In this document: in pieces, positions 1 through 9,323 of the stretch
How the letters are laid out: every line of letters begins with the position of its first letter
How positions within the stretch are numbered: position 1 is the stretch's first letter
DNA from: Telmatospirillum sp.
Lineage (GTDB): Bacteria; Pseudomonadota; Alphaproteobacteria; Rhodospirillales; Magnetospirillaceae
Direction: 5' to 3'
NCBI GenBank assembly: GCA_031291415.1
Contig: JARLJB010000182.1
Span: forward strand, 39,895 to 103,894
Length of the DNA: 64,000 nt
Position numbers and translations under genes: made by a program
Notes under the pieces: model-generated
What the model was told of the DNA's origin: nothing
Seen by the model: only the letters and a program-made list of their open reading frames with translations
Databases searched by the model: none

Positions 1-2066
1 GGCAATACGACCGCAGTTCCTGGAATTATGAACTCGATGAATCCGGCAACGCCAAAACCGACCCCTCGCTTGCCCACCCCCGTTGCGTTTGGAATTTGTT
101 GCGCCAGCATTACGCCCGCTACACGCCCGAGGTGGTGACGGATCTCACTGGCAGCCCGAAGGAGGGTTTTCTCGAGGTTTGCGAGCATCTGGGCCGGACC
201 GCACGGCCCGACAAGGTGGCGACCATCCTCTATGCCCTTGGCTGGACCCAACACACCACCGGTTCGCAGAACATTCGCACCATGGCGATGATCCAGCTTC
301 TGCTCGGCAATATCGGCATGCCGGGCGGTGGCGTGAACGCCCTGCGCGGACATTCCAACATTCAGGGACTGTCCGACCTCGGCCTGTTGTCGACCAGTCT
401 GCCCGGCTATCTGACCCTGCCGCAGGAACAGGCGCATCCGACCTTCGCCGACTACATCGCCAAGAACACGCCGAAGGCCTTGCAGCCCGGCCAGCTCAAC
501 TACTGGGGCAATACTCCGAAATTCTTCGTCAGTCTGTTGAAGTGGTTCTGGGGCGACAAGGCGACCCGCGACAACGACTGGGGCTACGACTGGCTGCCCA
601 AGTGGGACCGCATGTATGACGTCCTGGCGATCATGGACCTGATGCATCGGGGCAAGATGAACGGCTTCATCGTCCAGGGCTTCAATCCGCTGGCCTCGCT
701 GCCCGACGTCAGCAAGACGGTCAAGGCCTTCGCCAAGCTCAAATATATGGTGGTGATCGATCCCATCACCACCGAGACCGCGTCGTTCTGGCAAAACCAC
801 GGCGAGATCAACGACGTCGACACCGCCGCCATTCAGACCGAGGTGTTCCGGCTGCCTTGCACCTGCTTCGCTGAGGAGAACGGCTCGATCGTCAATTCGT
901 CGCGCTGGCTGCAATGGCACTGGAAAGGGGCCGAGCCGCCGGGCGAGACAAAGACCGACCAGGCGATCATCGGCGAACTGTTCGTGGCGTTGCGCAAACT
1001 CTATCAGGACGAGGGCGGCACGCTCGCCGAACCGATCCTCAACCTGTCCTGGCCTTACGCCGATCCGACCGAGCCGACGGCCGAGGAACTGGCCATGGAG
1101 ATGAACGGCAGCGCTCTTGCCGATCTTCCCGATCCCAAGGATTCCACCAGGTTCCTGGCCCGCAAGGGCGACCAGTTACCCGGCTTCGCGCTGCTGCGCG
1201 ACGACGGATCGACCGCCTGCGCCGCCTGGATCTTCTCCGGTTGCTGGACCCAGGCCGGCAATCAGATGGCCCGGCGCGACAACACCGACAGCGGCCTTGG
1301 CAATACGCCCGGCTGGGCCTGGTCCTGGCCGGCCAACCGCCGCATCCTCTATAACCGCGCCTCCTGCGATCCGGCCGGCAAGCCATGGGATCCCACCCGG
1401 ACTTTGATCACCTGGAACGGCAACAAATGGACCGGCGCCGATGTCCCCGACATCCAGATCGACGCCGGGCCGCAGACCGGCATGAATCCGTTCATCATGA
1501 ATCCGGAAGGCGTCGGCCGCCTGTTTTGCACCGACAAATTGGTCGATGGTCCGTTTCCCGAACATTACGAACCGATGGAAACGCCGCTTGGCACCAATCC
1601 GATGCATCCCAAGGTGGTCAACAGCCCGGCGGCGCGACTGTTCGCCGCCGACAAGGAGCGGCTGGCCACCCATGACCAGTTCCCCTACGTCGGCACGACC
1701 TATCGCTTGACCGAACATTTCCAGTTCTGGACCAAGAGCGTGCGGCTCAGCGCCATCGCGCAACCCGAACAGTTCATCGAGATGAGCGAGGAACTGGCCG
1801 CCCAGAAGGGCATCAAGATCGGCGATTGGGTGAAGGTGTCCTCGAAGCGTGGCTTCATCAAAGCCAAGGCGGTGGTGACCAAGCGTCTCAAGCCACTTTC
1901 CGTCAACGGCCAGACAGTTCACCAGATCGGCATTCCGCTTCACTGGGGGTGGGAATCAGTCGCCAAGAAGGGCTACCTTTCCAACAACCTGCCGCCCTCG
2001 GTTGGCGACTGCAATACCCAGACGCCAGAGTACAAGGCGTTCCTGGTAAACATCGAAAAGGCCTGA
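1..2066 (+). CDS. fdnG: Formate dehydrogenase (FDH-N/O type) alpha subunit, 5'-truncated by the window edge
   Basis: C-terminal 687 residues of the molybdopterin catalytic subunit of a membrane-bound, periplasm-facing formate dehydrogenase, which oxidises formate to CO2 and passes electrons to the beta subunit. The frame is open from base 3, and residues before the first internal start ([23 protein letters not shown]) match the family, so the true start lies upstream. [15 protein letters not shown] is the typical FdnG/FdoG motif, and the last ~130 residues look like the dinucleotide-binding domain. The family is about 1015 residues, so roughly one third is missing, including the active-site Sec/Cys region; whether it is a selenoprotein cannot be judged. 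The beta subunit follows after 13 bp. Confidence 0.95.
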   Translation, partial: QYDRSSWNYELDESGNAKTDPSLAHPRCVWNLLRQHYARYTPEVVTDLTGSPKEGFLEVCEHLGRTARPDKVATILYALGWTQHTTGSQNIRTMAMIQLLLGNIGMPGGGVNALRGHSNIQGLSDLGLLSTSLPGYLTLPQEQAHPTFADYIAKNTPKALQPGQLNYWGNTPKFFVSLLKWFWGDKATRDNDWGYDWLPKWDRMYDVLAIMDLMHRGKMNGFIVQGFNPLASLPDVSKTVKAFAKLKYMVVIDPITTETASFWQNHGEINDVDTAAIQTEVFRLPCTCFAEENGSIVNSSRWLQWHWKGAEPPGETKTDQAIIGELFVALRKLYQDEGGTLAEPILNLSWPYADPTEPTAEELAMEMNGSALADLPDPKDSTRFLARKGDQLPGFALLRDDGSTACAAWIFSGCWTQAGNQMARRDNTDSGLGNTPGWAWSWPANRRILYNRASCDPAGKPWDPTRTLITWNGNKWTGADVPDIQIDAGPQTGMNPFIMNPEGVGRLFCTDKLVDGPFPEHYEPMETPLGTNPMHPKVVNSPAARLFAADKERLATHDQFPYVGTTYRLTEHFQFWTKSVRLSAIAQPEQFIEMSEELAAQKGIKIGDWVKVSSKRGFIKAKAVVTKRLKPLSVNGQTVHQIGIPLHWGWESVAKKGYLSNNLPPSVGDCNTQTPEYKAFLVNIEKA

Positions 2067-2079
2067 GGAGCGACGGGTT

Positions 2080-2952
2080 ATGGCTTTGCAATCCCTGGAC
2101 GTCCTGAGGCGTTCGGCTAGTCCCACGGCGGCGCCTGAGGCCCGCACCCCTGGCGAAGTCGCCAAATTGATCGACGTGACCACCTGCATCGGCTGCAAGG
2201 CCTGTCAGGTGGCCTGTTCGGAATGGAACGACCTGCGCGCCGAGGTGGGAACCTGCGTCGGCGTCTACGACAATCCGACCGACCTCTCGTCCGAGGCCTG
2301 GACGGTGATGCGGTTTTCCGAGGTCGAGGAAAACGGCAAGCTGGAATGGCTGATCCGCAAGGACGGCTGCATGCACTGCGTCGATCCCGGCTGCCTCAAG
2401 GCTTGCCCGTCGCCGGGAGCGATCATTCAGTACAAGAACGGCATCGTCGATTTTCACCAGGAAAACTGCATCGGTTGCGGCTATTGCGTTTCCGGATGCC
2501 CGTTCGACATTCCGCGCATCAGCCCCCGCGACAACAAGGCCTACAAATGCAGCCTCTGTTCCGATCGGGTGGCCGTCGGACAGGAACCGGCCTGCGTCAA
2601 GACCTGCCCGACCGGTGCCATTCAGTTCGGCTCGAAAGAGGCGATGATCGAAGCTGCCGCCGTGCGTGTCACCGATCTCAAAAGCCGCGGCTTCGACCAG
2701 GCCGGCCTTTATGATCCGCAAGGCGTCGGCGGCACGCACGTCATGTATGTTCTGCATCACGCCGATCGGCCGGCCCTTTACGCCAATCTACCCAAAGACC
2801 CGGTCATCAGCCCGACCGTCCGTCTGTGGAAGGGTCTCTTGAAGCCGATCGCCGCGTTCGGCATCGCGGCCGCCGTGCTGGCCGGCTTCTTCCATTACGT
2901 CACCGTCGGCCCAAGCCGGGTCGAGGATGAGGAAAAAGAGGGGACCCTGTGA
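2080..2952 (+). CDS. fdxH: Formate dehydrogenase beta (iron-sulfur) subunit
   Basis: 290 residues, the usual length for FdnH/FdoH. It carries electrons from the alpha subunit to the cytochrome b subunit. Sixteen cysteines in four groups (36/39/42/46, 97/100/105/109, 130/133/136/140, 157/160/172/176) predict four [4Fe-4S] clusters. A single C-terminal membrane helix (about 253-275) should anchor it with the bulk in the periplasm. The ATG follows a GAGGAG ribosome-binding site. Its TGA overlaps the start of the gamma subunit, so the two are translationally coupled. Confidence 0.95.
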   Translation: MALQSLDVLRRSASPTAAPEARTPGEVAKLIDVTTCIGCKACQVACSEWNDLRAEVGTCVGVYDNPTDLSSEAWTVMRFSEVEENGKLEWLIRKDGCMHCVDPGCLKACPSPGAIIQYKNGIVDFHQENCIGCGYCVSGCPFDIPRISPRDNKAYKCSLCSDRVAVGQEPACVKTCPTGAIQFGSKEAMIEAAAVRVTDLKSRGFDQAGLYDPQGVGGTHVMYVLHHADRPALYANLPKDPVISPTVRLWKGLLKPIAAFGIAAAVLAGFFHYVTVGPSRVEDEEKEGTL

Positions 2953-3569
2953 TGAAAGAGAAGCTGATTCAGCGCTATACCGCCGCCGAACGCGCCAATC
3001 ACTGGGTCGTCGCCGGCTGCTTCCTGCTTTTGGCCATCTCCGGGCTGGGGTTCTTCTTTCCCGCTTTCTTCTGGCTGACCGACCTGTTCGGGACGCCGCA
3101 ATTGGCGCGCATCCTGCATCCCTTCGTCGGCGTGGTCATGGTGCTGGCCTTCGTCCGCCAGTTCTTCCGTTACTGGCGGCACAATCTGATCGACAAGGAA
3201 GATGTCGTCTGGATGAAATCGCTGCGCGAGGTGCTGAAGGGCAACGAAGCCGGCGACACCGGCCGTTACAATGCCGGCCAGAAAGGCATGTTCTGGCTGA
3301 TGACCGGCTGTCTGGTTCTGCTGCTGTGTTCGGGGGTCATCGCCTGGCGGCCCTATTTCGCCATCCATTTCCCCATTCCGGTGATCCGTTTGGCCCTGTT
3401 GGTGCACTCGGCCAGTGCGGTGGCGCTGATCGTCGGCATCATCGTGCATGTCTACGCCGCCCTGTGGATCAAGGGGACCATTCGGGCGATGGTGGAAGGC
3501 GTGGTCAGCCACGCCTGGGCCCGCAAGCACCACCCCCGCTGGTATCGTGATGTGATCGGGAAACGGTAA
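2952..3569 (+). CDS. fdnI: Formate dehydrogenase gamma subunit (cytochrome b556)
   Basis: 205-residue integral membrane cytochrome b with four predicted helices. It takes electrons from the beta subunit and reduces quinone. H17, H56, H152 and H166 sit where the E. coli FdnI haem ligands lie (18, 57, 155, 169), so both haems should be bound. The start is ATG 2952, overlapping the upstream stop as TGATG; a GTG three bases earlier is possible. Last gene of the fdn-like operon: a structured repeat begins 17 bp after the stop and no FdhE-type maturation gene follows. Confidence 0.94.
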   Translation: MKEKLIQRYTAAERANHWVVAGCFLLLAISGLGFFFPAFFWLTDLFGTPQLARILHPFVGVVMVLAFVRQFFRYWRHNLIDKEDVVWMKSLREVLKGNEAGDTGRYNAGQKGMFWLMTGCLVLLLCSGVIAWRPYFAIHFPIPVIRLALLVHSASAVALIVGIIVHVYAALWIKGTIRAMVEGVVSHAWARKHHPRWYRDVIGKR

Positions 3570-3585
3570 TCGGGGGATCCCCGTC

Positions 3586-3801
3586 CTGGTGGACTCTAGC
3601 ACCTGGTGCTCTGGCGAGTGGAGCGGGCAAGAGAGGCTGTGAATTAATAGAAAGTGGCATCCGTGCCGGTGTTCGCCGCAAAGCGGCGAAAATCCTTGCT
3701 TTCGACTTCGGCCCTACACCGGCACGGAACCACTAATTTTTTACAACCTCGGATGCCCGTCCCACTCGGCGGAGCATCAAGTATTAGAGTCCAACCACTA
3801 G
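3586..3801. repeat. MITE-like intergenic element with long inverted ends
   Basis: A 216-bp element between fdnI and the convergent dehydrogenase. The left end (3586-3628) and right end (3755-3801) are inverted copies of about 43-47 bp, sharing GGACTCTA and GCGAGTGG-GGGC blocks. Inside, 3661-3672 and 3716-3727 are perfect 12-bp inverted arms, and a TTCGCCGC hairpin lies at 3671-3690. The right end reads CTAGTGGTTGGACTCT on the minus strand and includes the dehydrogenase stop codon. A related end occurs near 29804. No coding potential. Confidence 0.75.
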
Positions 3802-4763
3802 CGCCACAAGGGGTCGATCGGCGGTTTGCCGGCGCAAACGGCGGCAATGTTGTCGAGGGCGCGAAATCCCATGGCGTTACGGGTCTCCACCGTGGCGCTG
3901 CCCATGTGCGGGCAGAGAAAGACGTTGGGCAGGGTGGCGAACCGCAGGTCGAATTGCGGTTCGTCGCGAAAAACGTCGAGACCGGCGGCGAACAGTTGCC
4001 CATTTTGCAGCGCGGCGATCAATGCCTCCTCGTCGACCAACTTGCCGCGGGCGGTATTGACGAAGACCGCGCCGCGCGGCAGCAGCGCCAGGGTCCGCGC
4101 ATTGATGATCCCATCGGTCTCGGCGCTGGCCGGGGCATGGACCGAGAGAATATCGCAGCGTGGCAGCATGGCGTCGAAATCGGCGCAATATTCGGCGCCT
4201 TGCTCAAGGTCGGCGGGCAGGCGGTGTCTGTTGCTGTAAAGGATCGTCATGCCGAACCCGCGGGCCCGCCTGGCGACCGCCTGGCCGATGCGTCCCATGC
4301 CGAGGATGCCCAATGTCTTTCCGCTGACCGAGAGTCCCAGGAACTCTCCCATTCCGAATGCCTGGCGCCAGCCTTTCCTCATCGTCTGCTCGTATTCCGC
4401 GGCTCGGCGGCTGGCGGCCAGGATCAGCAGAAATGCCATGTCGGCCGTGCAATCGGTCAGGACGTCGGGTGTGTTGGTGACGACCAAGCCCCGTCGCCGG
4501 GCGGCGGCAACGTCGATGTGGTCGAACCCGACGCTGCAGGTGGCAACGATCTTGAGATGGTCCGGCGCCTGCCCGATGACCTCGGCGGTGAGCTTCGTCT
4601 TGCCGCTGACCAGCAAGCCCTCCGCCTGCCGCGCGATGACGTCTTGCAGGGCGGTTTCGCCGTCGAGATCGTGATCAGGGATGATGGCGTCGAAGTCCCG
4701 GCCGATGCGTTCGACGACCGCCACCGGCAATCGGGTGGCGACAACAATGCGTGCCTTCGTCAT
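3798..4763 (-). CDS. D-2-hydroxyacid dehydrogenase (glyoxylate/hydroxypyruvate reductase-like)
   Basis: 321-residue NAD(P)-dependent D-isomer-specific 2-hydroxyacid dehydrogenase. The split catalytic domain flanks a Rossmann domain (about 100-285) with GMGRIG at 155-160. The catalytic trio is visible: R239 in NTARG, E268 in DEPQ and H286 in CPHMG. Overall it resembles GyaR/GhrB-type glyoxylate reductases, so glyoxylate or hydroxypyruvate is the likely substrate (inference). The start is ATG 4763, after AGAAGG; the reading frame stays open further upstream but only over the next gene. The TAG stop is part of the CTAG end of the adjacent repeat. Confidence 0.9.
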   Translation of the reverse strand: MTKARIVVATRLPVAVVERIGRDFDAIIPDHDLDGETALQDVIARQAEGLLVSGKTKLTAEVIGQAPDHLKIVATCSVGFDHIDVAAARRRGLVVTNTPDVLTDCTADMAFLLILAASRRAAEYEQTMRKGWRQAFGMGEFLGLSVSGKTLGILGMGRIGQAVARRARGFGMTILYSNRHRLPADLEQGAEYCADFDAMLPRCDILSVHAPASAETDGIINARTLALLPRGAVFVNTARGKLVDEEALIAALQNGQLFAAGLDVFRDEPQFDLRFATLPNVFLCPHMGSATVETRNAMGFRALDNIAAVCAGKPPIDPLWR

Positions 4764-4852
4764 GACATGGAACCCTTCTCCAGCGCCCGCCTGCAGTGCC
4801 GAGCGTATCGGCTTGCCGGATTGGTTTCCAACAAGATTTGTCCGCCTTCCGC

Positions 4853-5830
4853 CTATCTTTCGCCGGCCAGGCGCTTGAACAACCGGCGCATCTCGCCGAC
4901 CCGGCCGACATAGACGGCCGCTTCGTGGTCGCCGCAGCGTTCGCCGGGAATCAGTTGAAAGCCGTGGTGGGCGAAGGTTCTGGCCGGGCCGGCGCCACAA
5001 AGATGGATGATGGCGGCAAGTTCCTGTTTCTGCTGCGGGTTCGCCGGTTGCGGGCTATGGGCGAGAATCGCCGCGACCTGACGATCAAGCGAGATCGCCG
5101 TCAGTTCGATCGCGTGGCTTGGCAGGACGCGCGTGTAAAGGCCGGTGAACCAGCAGGAGTCCCAGTCATTCCAGGCGCCTTCGGCAACGACGGTGTGATT
5201 GCGGATGCAGTAGTGGCGTGCGTCGGCAAAGGCCGGATCGGTCATCTGGTACATGCCGACGGCGCTCGAAGCCGGCTGGTAGATCGAGAAGGGATTCCAG
5301 GCGAACCGCCAGCGCCAATAGGTGTGGGCCACGGGATCGCCGGAGGCCTCGACCTGGGCCAGTGCCGCCAACAGTTCCGGGCTGATGGCAGCGGTGGAGT
5401 ATTCGCGGAACAGCGGCGCGTACTGTTGCCAGGTCTCGGCCGGTCTTTTCTTGAGGACGCCGTTGACCGGAAAGAGCATTTCGGCCGGCTTGTGAACGAC
5501 GTGATAGACGAGGTTGGCCAGCGAAAAAACAAGCAACGCGACAACGATCAGGAGGACATTGCGAATCGGCGGTGGCGTCGCCTTGATGGTCCGTCCCACC
5601 AGTCGAAGGCGGTCGCGCCAGCGGCGAATCCCAACGACAAAGGCATCCCACTTGCGGCGCGCCTTGCCTTGCTTTGACGGAGACCGCCGGGGCGGACGCC
5701 GGCCGGCCGTGGTGGCACCGGGCTTGGCGGCAGCGGATTTGCCAGTGCCGGATTTGACCATGCCGGGCGGAGCCGCGGAACCACTCTCTTTGGCGATCCG
5801 CGGGCGCTTGGCGGGCTTGCGGTTTTTCAA
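4853..5830 (-). CDS. Membrane-anchored lysozyme-like (SLT) domain protein
   Basis: About 325 residues. A basic, Ala/Pro/Lys-rich N-terminus precedes one hydrophobic segment (IRNVLLIVVALLVFSLANLV), and the remainder should be periplasmic. The domain after the anchor resembles soluble lytic transglycosylases: a Glu in LAALAQVEASGDP fits the catalytic position, and SSAVGMYQMTDP fits the substrate-groove motif. A role in peptidoglycan cleavage is therefore likely but unproven. The start is uncertain: a TTG at 5830 overlaps the upstream GNAT stop as TTGA (preferred), while ATG 5761 would give 302 residues. Confidence 0.75.
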   Translation of the reverse strand: MKNRKPAKRPRIAKESGSAAPPGMVKSGTGKSAAAKPGATTAGRRPPRRSPSKQGKARRKWDAFVVGIRRWRDRLRLVGRTIKATPPPIRNVLLIVVALLVFSLANLVYHVVHKPAEMLFPVNGVLKKRPAETWQQYAPLFREYSTAAISPELLAALAQVEASGDPVAHTYWRWRFAWNPFSIYQPASSAVGMYQMTDPAFADARHYCIRNHTVVAEGAWNDWDSCWFTGLYTRVLPSHAIELTAISLDRQVAAILAHSPQPANPQQKQELAAIIHLCGAGPARTFAHHGFQLIPGERCGDHEAAVYVGRVGEMRRLFKRLAGER

Positions 5831-6375
5831 CGCGGCGTGGTGTCGCCCGCGCCGATCGGCAGTTGCATCATGACCGTGTCGAGCCAGCACTGATGCTTCC
5901 AGCCGACCGACCGCAGCGTGCCGACATGTTGGAAGCCCAGGCTTTCATGCAGTCGGATCGAGGCGGTGTTGGCTGAATCGCCGATGACCGCGACCATCTG
6001 CCGGAATCCCAACCGCTCCGACTCGGCGATCAACCGTCGCATCAGCGCGCCGCCGATGCCGTGGCCGTGGAAGCCATCGCGGACATAGACCGAGTTCTCG
6101 ATGGTGCCGGCGTAGGCGAGGCGGGGCCGGTAGGCATTGGCATAGGCATAGCCGACGACTTCTTCGCCGATTTCGGCGACGACATAGGGATACCCTTTGG
6201 CGAGAAGGGTCTGGCGTCGTTTGGTCATCTCGTCGGCGGTTGGCGGCTCCAGCTCGAAGCTGGCCTTGCCGGTGCGCACGGCGTGGCCATAGATGGCGGT
6301 GATCGCCGGAATATCGGTGGGGTCGCAGGGACGCACCAGAATTTTGCTATGCTCGGCATGTTGTGCGGTCTGCAC
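5827..6375 (-). CDS. GNAT N-acetyltransferase, phosphinothricin/methionine-sulfoximine (YncA/Pat) type
   Basis: About 182 residues, one GNAT domain using acetyl-CoA. The order of motifs matches the Pat/Bar/YncA group: RPCDPTDIPAI near the start, SFELEPPT, YAYANAYRPR, VYVRDGFHGHGIGGALM (acetyl-CoA loop) and SIRLHESLGF. Likely substrates are amino-acid analogues such as methionine sulfoximine (family knowledge). The preferred start is GTG 6375 after GGGAG; an ATG at 6441 adds 22 residues that do not look family-like. The stop overlaps the putative TTG start of the lysozyme-like gene, suggesting coupling. Confidence 0.85.
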   Translation of the reverse strand: MQTAQHAEHSKILVRPCDPTDIPAITAIYGHAVRTGKASFELEPPTADEMTKRRQTLLAKGYPYVVAEIGEEVVGYAYANAYRPRLAYAGTIENSVYVRDGFHGHGIGGALMRRLIAESERLGFRQMVAVIGDSANTASIRLHESLGFQHVGTLRSVGWKHQCWLDTVMMQLPIGAGDTTPR

Positions 6376-6602
6376 GGGAAGGCTCCCTTGGTGGTGAGGA
6401 ACCGGGATCCTCGCGCAAGTCGTTGGCAAAAGGAAGCCCATGATCCGGGCTGCCCGGCAAAAGCGGGTTTCGATGAGGGGGTGTCTTCTGGCATTGTCGG
6501 TGCCAGGAAGAGTGGACCTGACCGTTCGGAACGCTCTTTATGGCCCTCGGCCCGGCGCACGCGTCCTCAGCGCTTGGCCAGATATCTGCAACGCTTCTGC
6601 TG

Positions 6603-8771
6603 ATGGAATCCCGAATGGCATTTAAATCCCTTGCCCCCGCGTCCGTCGTTATTGTCGCCGGCATGTTGGCCGTCGCCGCCGGTCCGGCCGTCGCTTCCGA
6701 TCCCGGCGCTCCGCCGACAGCCGTCGAACCCGTGGTCGACGACTATCACGGAACCTCCGTCAGCGATCCTTATCGCTGGTTGGAAGACAATGACGGGCCG
6801 CGGGTCCGTGCCTGGACCGACGCCGAAAATCAGCGTACACGGGCACTGCTCGACGCCATTCCCGGCCGTGCCGCCCTGCGTGATCGCCTGGCCGATTTGA
6901 TTACCGGCGCCTCCGGGGCGTGGTTCGAACTGGAGGCCCGGCCGGGTGTCCTGTTCGCCATGCACGCCGACCCCAAAGTCCAGCAACCGTTGCTGAAGGT
7001 CATGGGGCTCGACGCCGATCCGGCCAAGGGCCGCGTGGTTCTCGATCCCAACAAGCTCGATCCCAGTGGCGGCACGACCGTCGACTGGTATGTGCCGTCA
7101 CCGGATGGCCGCCGGATCGCCGTTTCGCTGTCGCAGCGCGGCAGCGAGGAGGGCACGGTCCATGTCTTCGAGACGAAGACCGGCAAGGATATCGGCGAGG
7201 CCGTGCCGCGCGTGCAGTTCCCGACCGGCGGCGGCAGCGTGGCCTGGCGGGCTGACGGATCGGGGTTCTGGTACACGCGTTATCCGGGCGAGGAGCGGCC
7301 GGAAGCCGACCGTCGGTTCTTCCAGCAGATCTTCTACCACCGCATCGGTACCGATCCGGCCAAGGATGCCTATGTTCTCGGCCGTGATTTTCCCAAAATC
7401 GCCGAGACCCGTCTGGACAACCGGGCCAATGGGCGTCTGCTGCTGGCCGAGGTGAAAAATGGCGACGGCGGCGAGGTCATGCATTTCGTGCTGACCGAAG
7501 ACGGCAAGGCCCATCAGGTCACCCGTTTCGAGGACGGTGTGACGGACGCCACGATGGCGCCCGAAGGCACGCTTTATCTCGTCTCGCGCCAGGGCTCGCC
7601 GAACGGGCGCGTTCTGGAACTGGCGCCCGGGCATTATGACCTGGCCGACGCCAAGGAGATCGTGCCGGCCGGCGAACTTTCCATCCAGCCGGGCGAGGGG
7701 GCGTTGGCCGCCACTCGCGGGTATGTCTACGTGCATTACGTGGTTGGTGGACCGTCGGAAGTGCATGTTTTCGATGCATCGGGCCGCGCCCGGGGAAAAC
7801 TGCCGCTGCCGGAGGTTTCGGCGGCGCGTGGACTGACGCCGCTGCCGGGTGGCGACCTGTTGGTGACGATCGGCACCTATACCAAGCCCATCTACACCGC
7901 CCGCTTTGACGCCAAGGCCGGCAGCCTGACGGCGACCGGCATCGCCATGACCAGTCCGGCGACGTTCGACGACGCCGAGGTTCTGCGCGCCTTCGCCACC
8001 TCGAAGGATGGAACCCGGGTGCCCTTTACCATCGTTCGGTCGAAGGGCACGCCGCAGGACGGCAGTGCGCCGGCGTTGCTGACCGGCTATGGCGGGTACG
8101 GCATCGTCTATGCGCCGTCGTTCCTGGCCAGCCGCGGCCGTGTCTGGCTTGAACATGGCGGCATCATGGTGATCGCCAACATCCGCGGCGGCGGCGAGTA
8201 TGGCGACGCCTGGCATCTGGCTGGCAATCTGACGAAGAAACAGAACGTCTTCGACGATTTCACCGCCGTCGCCCAGGCGCTGATCGACGAGCATTACACG
8301 ACACCCATGCGCCTGGCCATCGAAGGCGGCAGTAACGGCGGTCTGTTGATGGGGGCGGCGCTCACCCAGCACCCCGAACTGTTCCGCGCCGTCGTTTCGC
8401 ATGTCGGGATCTATGACATGCTTCGCGTCGAGCTTGATCCCAATGGCCTGTTCAATGTCACCGAGTTCGGCACGGTCAAGGATCCGGACCAGTTCGCCGC
8501 GCTTTACGCCTATTCGCCTTACCATCATGTCGTCGATGGAACCGCCTACCCGGCGGTTTTGCTGATGGCCGGCGAGCACGACGGGCGGGTCAATCCGATG
8601 CAGTCGCGCAAAATGGCAGCGAGGTTGCAGGCGGCGACCGGATCGGACCAGCCTGTCCTCCTGTTGACCAGCGCGCAATCCGGGCATGGCATGGGAACGG
8701 CGCTGTCGGTCGCCATCGAACAGTCGGCCGACAGCATGGCTTTCCTTTTCGACCGCCTGGGCATCAAATGA
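6603..8771 (+). CDS. Prolyl oligopeptidase family serine peptidase (S9A), exported
   Basis: About 722 residues. An N-terminal signal peptide (MAFKSLAPASVVIVAGMLAV, cleaved near AVAS) suggests a periplasmic enzyme cleaving short peptides after proline. A seven-bladed propeller region spans roughly 90-450 and the alpha/beta hydrolase domain the rest. The triad is Ser577 in GGSNGGLL, Asp660 in GEHDGRVNP and His695 in SGHGMG, numbered from ATG 6603. The start may instead be ATG 6615; the ATG at 6540 would add a stretch unlike a signal peptide. It is transcribed divergently from the GNAT gene. Confidence 0.93.
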   Translation: MESRMAFKSLAPASVVIVAGMLAVAAGPAVASDPGAPPTAVEPVVDDYHGTSVSDPYRWLEDNDGPRVRAWTDAENQRTRALLDAIPGRAALRDRLADLITGASGAWFELEARPGVLFAMHADPKVQQPLLKVMGLDADPAKGRVVLDPNKLDPSGGTTVDWYVPSPDGRRIAVSLSQRGSEEGTVHVFETKTGKDIGEAVPRVQFPTGGGSVAWRADGSGFWYTRYPGEERPEADRRFFQQIFYHRIGTDPAKDAYVLGRDFPKIAETRLDNRANGRLLLAEVKNGDGGEVMHFVLTEDGKAHQVTRFEDGVTDATMAPEGTLYLVSRQGSPNGRVLELAPGHYDLADAKEIVPAGELSIQPGEGALAATRGYVYVHYVVGGPSEVHVFDASGRARGKLPLPEVSAARGLTPLPGGDLLVTIGTYTKPIYTARFDAKAGSLTATGIAMTSPATFDDAEVLRAFATSKDGTRVPFTIVRSKGTPQDGSAPALLTGYGGYGIVYAPSFLASRGRVWLEHGGIMVIANIRGGGEYGDAWHLAGNLTKKQNVFDDFTAVAQALIDEHYTTPMRLAIEGGSNGGLLMGAALTQHPELFRAVVSHVGIYDMLRVELDPNGLFNVTEFGTVKDPDQFAALYAYSPYHHVVDGTAYPAVLLMAGEHDGRVNPMQSRKMAARLQAATGSDQPVLLLTSAQSGHGMGTALSVAIEQSADSMAFLFDRLGIK

Positions 8772-8822
8772 TCCATGGACAGCGGGGCACCGTCCCGCTG
8801 CCCTTTACCGGGAGCAATCGCC

Positions 8823-9272
8823 ATGCGTTGGAAAATCGTCGGGGTTTTGCTGCTGGCGGCGGGGCTGACCGGCTGCGCCGCTAATTCCTCCCTTCCGACG
8901 GATCGTATGGCTGCTGCCGAGGCGTTGGCCGCCGACCGTGCTTTCGCCGCCATGGCCGCCCGTGACGGACCGGGCGCCGCCTTTCAGGCGTTTTCCGCCG
9001 CCGATGCGGTGTCCTTCATTCGCGCCGACGCCCACATGCGACCGCAGGATTGGCCACCGCTATTTCCATCGACAGCCCGACTGACCTGGACCCCTGCGGA
9101 AGCCCACGCCTCCGACGACGGCAGTCTGGCGTGGACCTGGGGCCGGTATGACTGGACCAGGATCGCATCGGGCAAACAGGAAACCCATACAACCGGACGT
9201 TATCTTACTGTTTGGCAGCGGCAACCTGACGGGTCCTGGCGCTTCCGCGCCGACACCGGGTCGCCGGATTGA
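8823..9272 (+). CDS. Small lipoprotein with SnoaL/DUF4440-like domain
   Basis: 149 residues from ATG 8823, after GGGAG. The lipobox LTGC falls at about residues 16-19 after a short hydrophobic segment, so an outer- or inner-membrane lipoprotein is expected. The mature part (DRAFAAMAARDGPGAAFQAF through WTWGRYDW to GRYLTVWQRQPDGSWRF) has the NTF2-like DUF4440 pattern, a fold used for small-ligand binding or catalysis; no specific function can be named. It lies 51 bp after the peptidase and ends just before a strong inverted repeat. Confidence 0.8.
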   Translation: MRWKIVGVLLLAAGLTGCAANSSLPTDRMAAAEALAADRAFAAMAARDGPGAAFQAFSAADAVSFIRADAHMRPQDWPPLFPSTARLTWTPAEAHASDDGSLAWTWGRYDWTRIASGKQETHTTGRYLTVWQRQPDGSWRFRADTGSPD

Positions 9273-9275
9273 CCC

Positions 9276-9311
9276 AGCCAGCCGCCGGTTGACGCCGACC
9301 GGCGGCTGGCT
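9276..9311 (+). terminator. Hairpin, possible terminator without U-tract
   Basis: Perfect 14-bp inverted repeat (9276-9289 / 9298-9311) with an 8-nt loop, directly after the DUF4440-like gene and 12 bp before cobD. It lacks the following T-run of a classical intrinsic terminator, so it may also act as an mRNA-stabilising hairpin. Confidence 0.55.
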
Positions 9312-9323
9312 CATCCTCCCACG

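Noticed and set aside
1..2066. Selenocysteine formate dehydrogenase
   Set aside because: The Sec/Cys position lies in the missing N-terminal part, so it cannot be decided from this window.
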